Below are positions 62,502 through 64,000 of a stretch of 64,000 nucleotides of DNA, piece after piece. A program made the position numbers and the translations under genes. The stretch is from positions 102,602-166,601 of the forward strand of contig NZ_JAHKPZ010000023.1 of the NCBI RefSeq assembly GCF_018860825.1, read 5' to 3'. Source of the DNA: Lacinutrix sp. C3R15 (GTDB lineage: Bacteria > Bacteroidota > Bacteroidia > Flavobacteriales > Flavobacteriaceae). Position 1 is the first letter of the stretch. Each line of letters opens with the position of its first letter. The notes under the pieces are model-generated. The model had not been told where the DNA came from and did no database searches. It saw nothing but the letters and a program-made list of their open reading frames with translations.

Positions 62502-63827
62502 ATGCTTTTTAAATTTCTTACATATTTACAGCCAACCCATTATTTTCAGCTATTTACAAAAGCGAATACCTCTGTTTTTCCCATTGTAAAAAGTATACCA
62601 GAATCTGTTTTATTGCAGTTAACAGTAGATACAACATATACCTCTACTTTAGCACAAGATTATGATTTGTCTTGGCAAGCAGTACAAAAAGGATATATTG
62701 GAGAAGCACCAACATATACCACTTTTGAAAAACTGTCAGCACAAGATAACTACCATTTTATACGTAAGTATTTTAATAAAGCATGGGTTTTTTATGTGTT
62801 AGTACTTCGTTTGTTTTCGTTTAAAAATCCTTTTAAAGAAATTACAGCTTGGTTAAAAACGCGACAGGTACAACGTGTTTCTATAGGAAGTAATCCTATT
62901 GTGTATAACGATTACAATACCTTTGAATCGGCATTAATAAAAGAAAATCAAAAGGTAAGTGTGGTCATCCCTACGCTAAATCGTTATGATTATTTAAAAG
63001 CGGTACTAAAAGATTTGGAGCAACAAGACTACAGTAATTTTGAAGTTATTGTTGTAGATCAATCCGAACCTTTTCATCCAGATTTCTACAAAGATTATAC
63101 CCTAGATATTAACTTAGTTCGACAAGAAGAGAAAGCACTTTGGTTAGCGAGAAATAACGCTATTAAGAATGCAAAGGGAGCTTTTATAGCATTATCTGAA
63201 GATGATGTGCGTATCGCACCTAATTGGATTTCTAGTCATTTAAAATGTTTAGATTATTTTAAAGCGGAGGTATCTGCAGGTGTTTTTTATCCAGAAGGGA
63301 AACAAATACCAAAAGACAGAGCCTTTTTTGCAATAGCGTCACAATTTGCAACAGGAAATGCCGTCTTGTATAAAAGCGTTTTTGAAAAAGTAGGACTGTT
63401 TGATAGACAATTTGAAAAGCAACGTATGGGAGATGGCGAGTTTGGTATGCGTGTGTATTTACAAGGAATAAAAAGTGTGTCTAACCCTATAGCATCTTGT
63501 ATAGATGTAAAGGCAGGAACCGGAGGTTTACGCGAAATGGGAAGTTGGGATGCCTTTAGACCTTCTAATTTTTTTGCCCCAAGACCCATACCTAGTGTGT
63601 TGTACTTTTTTAGACGTTATTTTGGTAATAAAGCAGCACGACTGGCCATGTTACGCACTATACCTATATCTATTTTCCCGTATCAGTTTAAAAAAAATAA
63701 GTCTTTATTGGTTTTAGGAAGTGTATTAACCGTTTTAATACTTCCTTTGGTTTTTTATCAGGTTTTTACTTCTTGGCGTTTAGCGAGTAAGAAGTTGCAG
63801 GAAGGGGATAAGATTGGGGAGTTGTGA
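62502..63827 (+). CDS. GT2 family glycosyltransferase with N-terminal extension
   Basis: 441 aa. Residues 1-about 150 are an extra domain without recognised family (LTYLQPTHYFQLFTKANT start, TWLK and QVRVS ends). Then a GT2 domain: VSVVIPTLNRYDYLKAVLKD, VIVVDQSEPF, ARNNAIKNAKGAFIALSEDD and GNAVLYKSVFEKVG, followed by RMGDGEFGMRVYLQG. The C-terminal end is a hydrophobic helix (LLVLGSVLTVLILPLVFYQV), a probable membrane anchor. Last gene of the locus in the window. Confidence 0.88.
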   Translation: MLFKFLTYLQPTHYFQLFTKANTSVFPIVKSIPESVLLQLTVDTTYTSTLAQDYDLSWQAVQKGYIGEAPTYTTFEKLSAQDNYHFIRKYFNKAWVFYVLVLRLFSFKNPFKEITAWLKTRQVQRVSIGSNPIVYNDYNTFESALIKENQKVSVVIPTLNRYDYLKAVLKDLEQQDYSNFEVIVVDQSEPFHPDFYKDYTLDINLVRQEEKALWLARNNAIKNAKGAFIALSEDDVRIAPNWISSHLKCLDYFKAEVSAGVFYPEGKQIPKDRAFFAIASQFATGNAVLYKSVFEKVGLFDRQFEKQRMGDGEFGMRVYLQGIKSVSNPIASCIDVKAGTGGLREMGSWDAFRPSNFFAPRPIPSVLYFFRRYFGNKAARLAMLRTIPISIFPYQFKKNKSLLVLGSVLTVLILPLVFYQVFTSWRLASKKLQEGDKIGEL

Positions 63828-63880
63828 GGTTTAATTAAATAACTAATAATTAAAAAAGAATAGCTAAAAAGGAAACATTT

Positions 63881-64000
63881 GTCAGTTCGAGTGAAATTGC
63901 TTTTTTTGTTTTGTATTATGTGTATTGCCGTCCGAGTAATCAAACAAGAGTAAGCACATCAGAGTGATGTCCCCTAGAGGGGACTTTAGGGGTGTATAGA
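63881..64000. repeat. intergenic repeats at the right edge
   Basis: GTCAGTTCGAGTGAAATTGC (63881-63900) is a relative of the GTCATTTCGAG element of 29753-30157. GTCCCCTAGAGGGGAC (63969-63984) is a near-perfect palindrome followed by TTTAGGGGTGT, a form often seen between flavobacterial genes. No gene was seen after 63827. Confidence 0.6.

Noticed and set aside
25079..63827. Wzx flippase, Wzy polymerase or initiating phosphosugar transferase
   Set aside because: None of the genes read has the expected many-helix flippase/polymerase or WcaJ/WecA pattern; the only multi-pass proteins are the ABC permease and MBOATs.
1..64000. tRNA, rRNA, insertion sequences, prophage
   Set aside because: No matching sequence or gene was recognised on either strand by eye; a tRNA scan would be the decisive check.

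Overview
The window looks like a chromosomal segment of a marine-type member of the Flavobacteriaceae (Bacteroidota). The signs are: very low GC; A-rich sequence before start codons instead of strong Shine-Dalgarno sites; TAnnTTTG-type -7 boxes; a type IX secretion (T9SS) sorting domain; a long Bacteroidota-type SecA; and DUF2911, DUF2795 and DUF4097 proteins. No rRNA, tRNA, CRISPR array, transposase, integrase or phage gene was seen. Species cannot be named from sequence reading alone.

Region 1 (1-25 kb) is mostly housekeeping and surface genes. From the left edge: a truncated nucleoside hydrolase, the MeaB GTPase and a DUF2911 protein (all minus strand); an ECF sigma / putative anti-sigma / DUF4097-like operon and an M23 peptidase (plus strand). 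Next is a minus-strand pair: a 2039-residue secreted protein (beta-propeller, calcium repeats, Hydin-like, malectin, seven HYR repeats, C-terminal dockerin) followed at once by a small cohesin-like protein with a T9SS sorting signal. Then come a small membrane protein, a decayed copy of the secA 3' end, a DUF2911-like protein with six FPGNDW repeats, a secreted protein of unknown function, secA, a DUF2795 protein, a cobalamin adenosyltransferase, a ParE-type toxin-antitoxin pair among intergenic repeats, a LolD/MacB-type ABC ATPase, a methyltransferase and an ABC-F ATPase.

Region 2 (25-63.8 kb) is one long plus-strand surface polysaccharide locus. It starts with a Wza-like export lipoprotein and a Wzc-like BY-kinase, then the WbpO/WbpP pair expected to make UDP-GalNAc and UDP-GalNAcA, split by a 0.5 kb array of dispersed-type repeats. 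An ABC-2 permease and a Wzt-like ATPase with a C-terminal substrate-binding type domain follow. After these come about a dozen glycosyltransferases (GT2, GT4, GT8-like), four distinct sulfotransferases, a DegT aminotransferase with a NeuD/PglD-like acetyltransferase, a CysE-like acetyltransferase, an asparagine-synthase-like amidotransferase without glutaminase domain, three tandem MBOAT + SGNH-like O-acyltransferase pairs, and a methyltransferase. Together they suggest an ABC-exported polysaccharide containing acetamido sugar and uronic acid (perhaps uronamide), decorated by sulfation, O-acetylation and possibly methylation. No Wzx, Wzy or initiating transferase is seen inside the window.

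The strongest leads for follow-up are: the adjacent cohesin/dockerin pair, which suggests non-covalent display of a giant T9SS-era surface protein; the sulfation/acetylation-rich polysaccharide locus, with a gene-conversion tract between MBOAT copies; the repeat-expanded DUF2911 protein bracketed by duplicated secA 3' ends; and several families of intergenic repeats.
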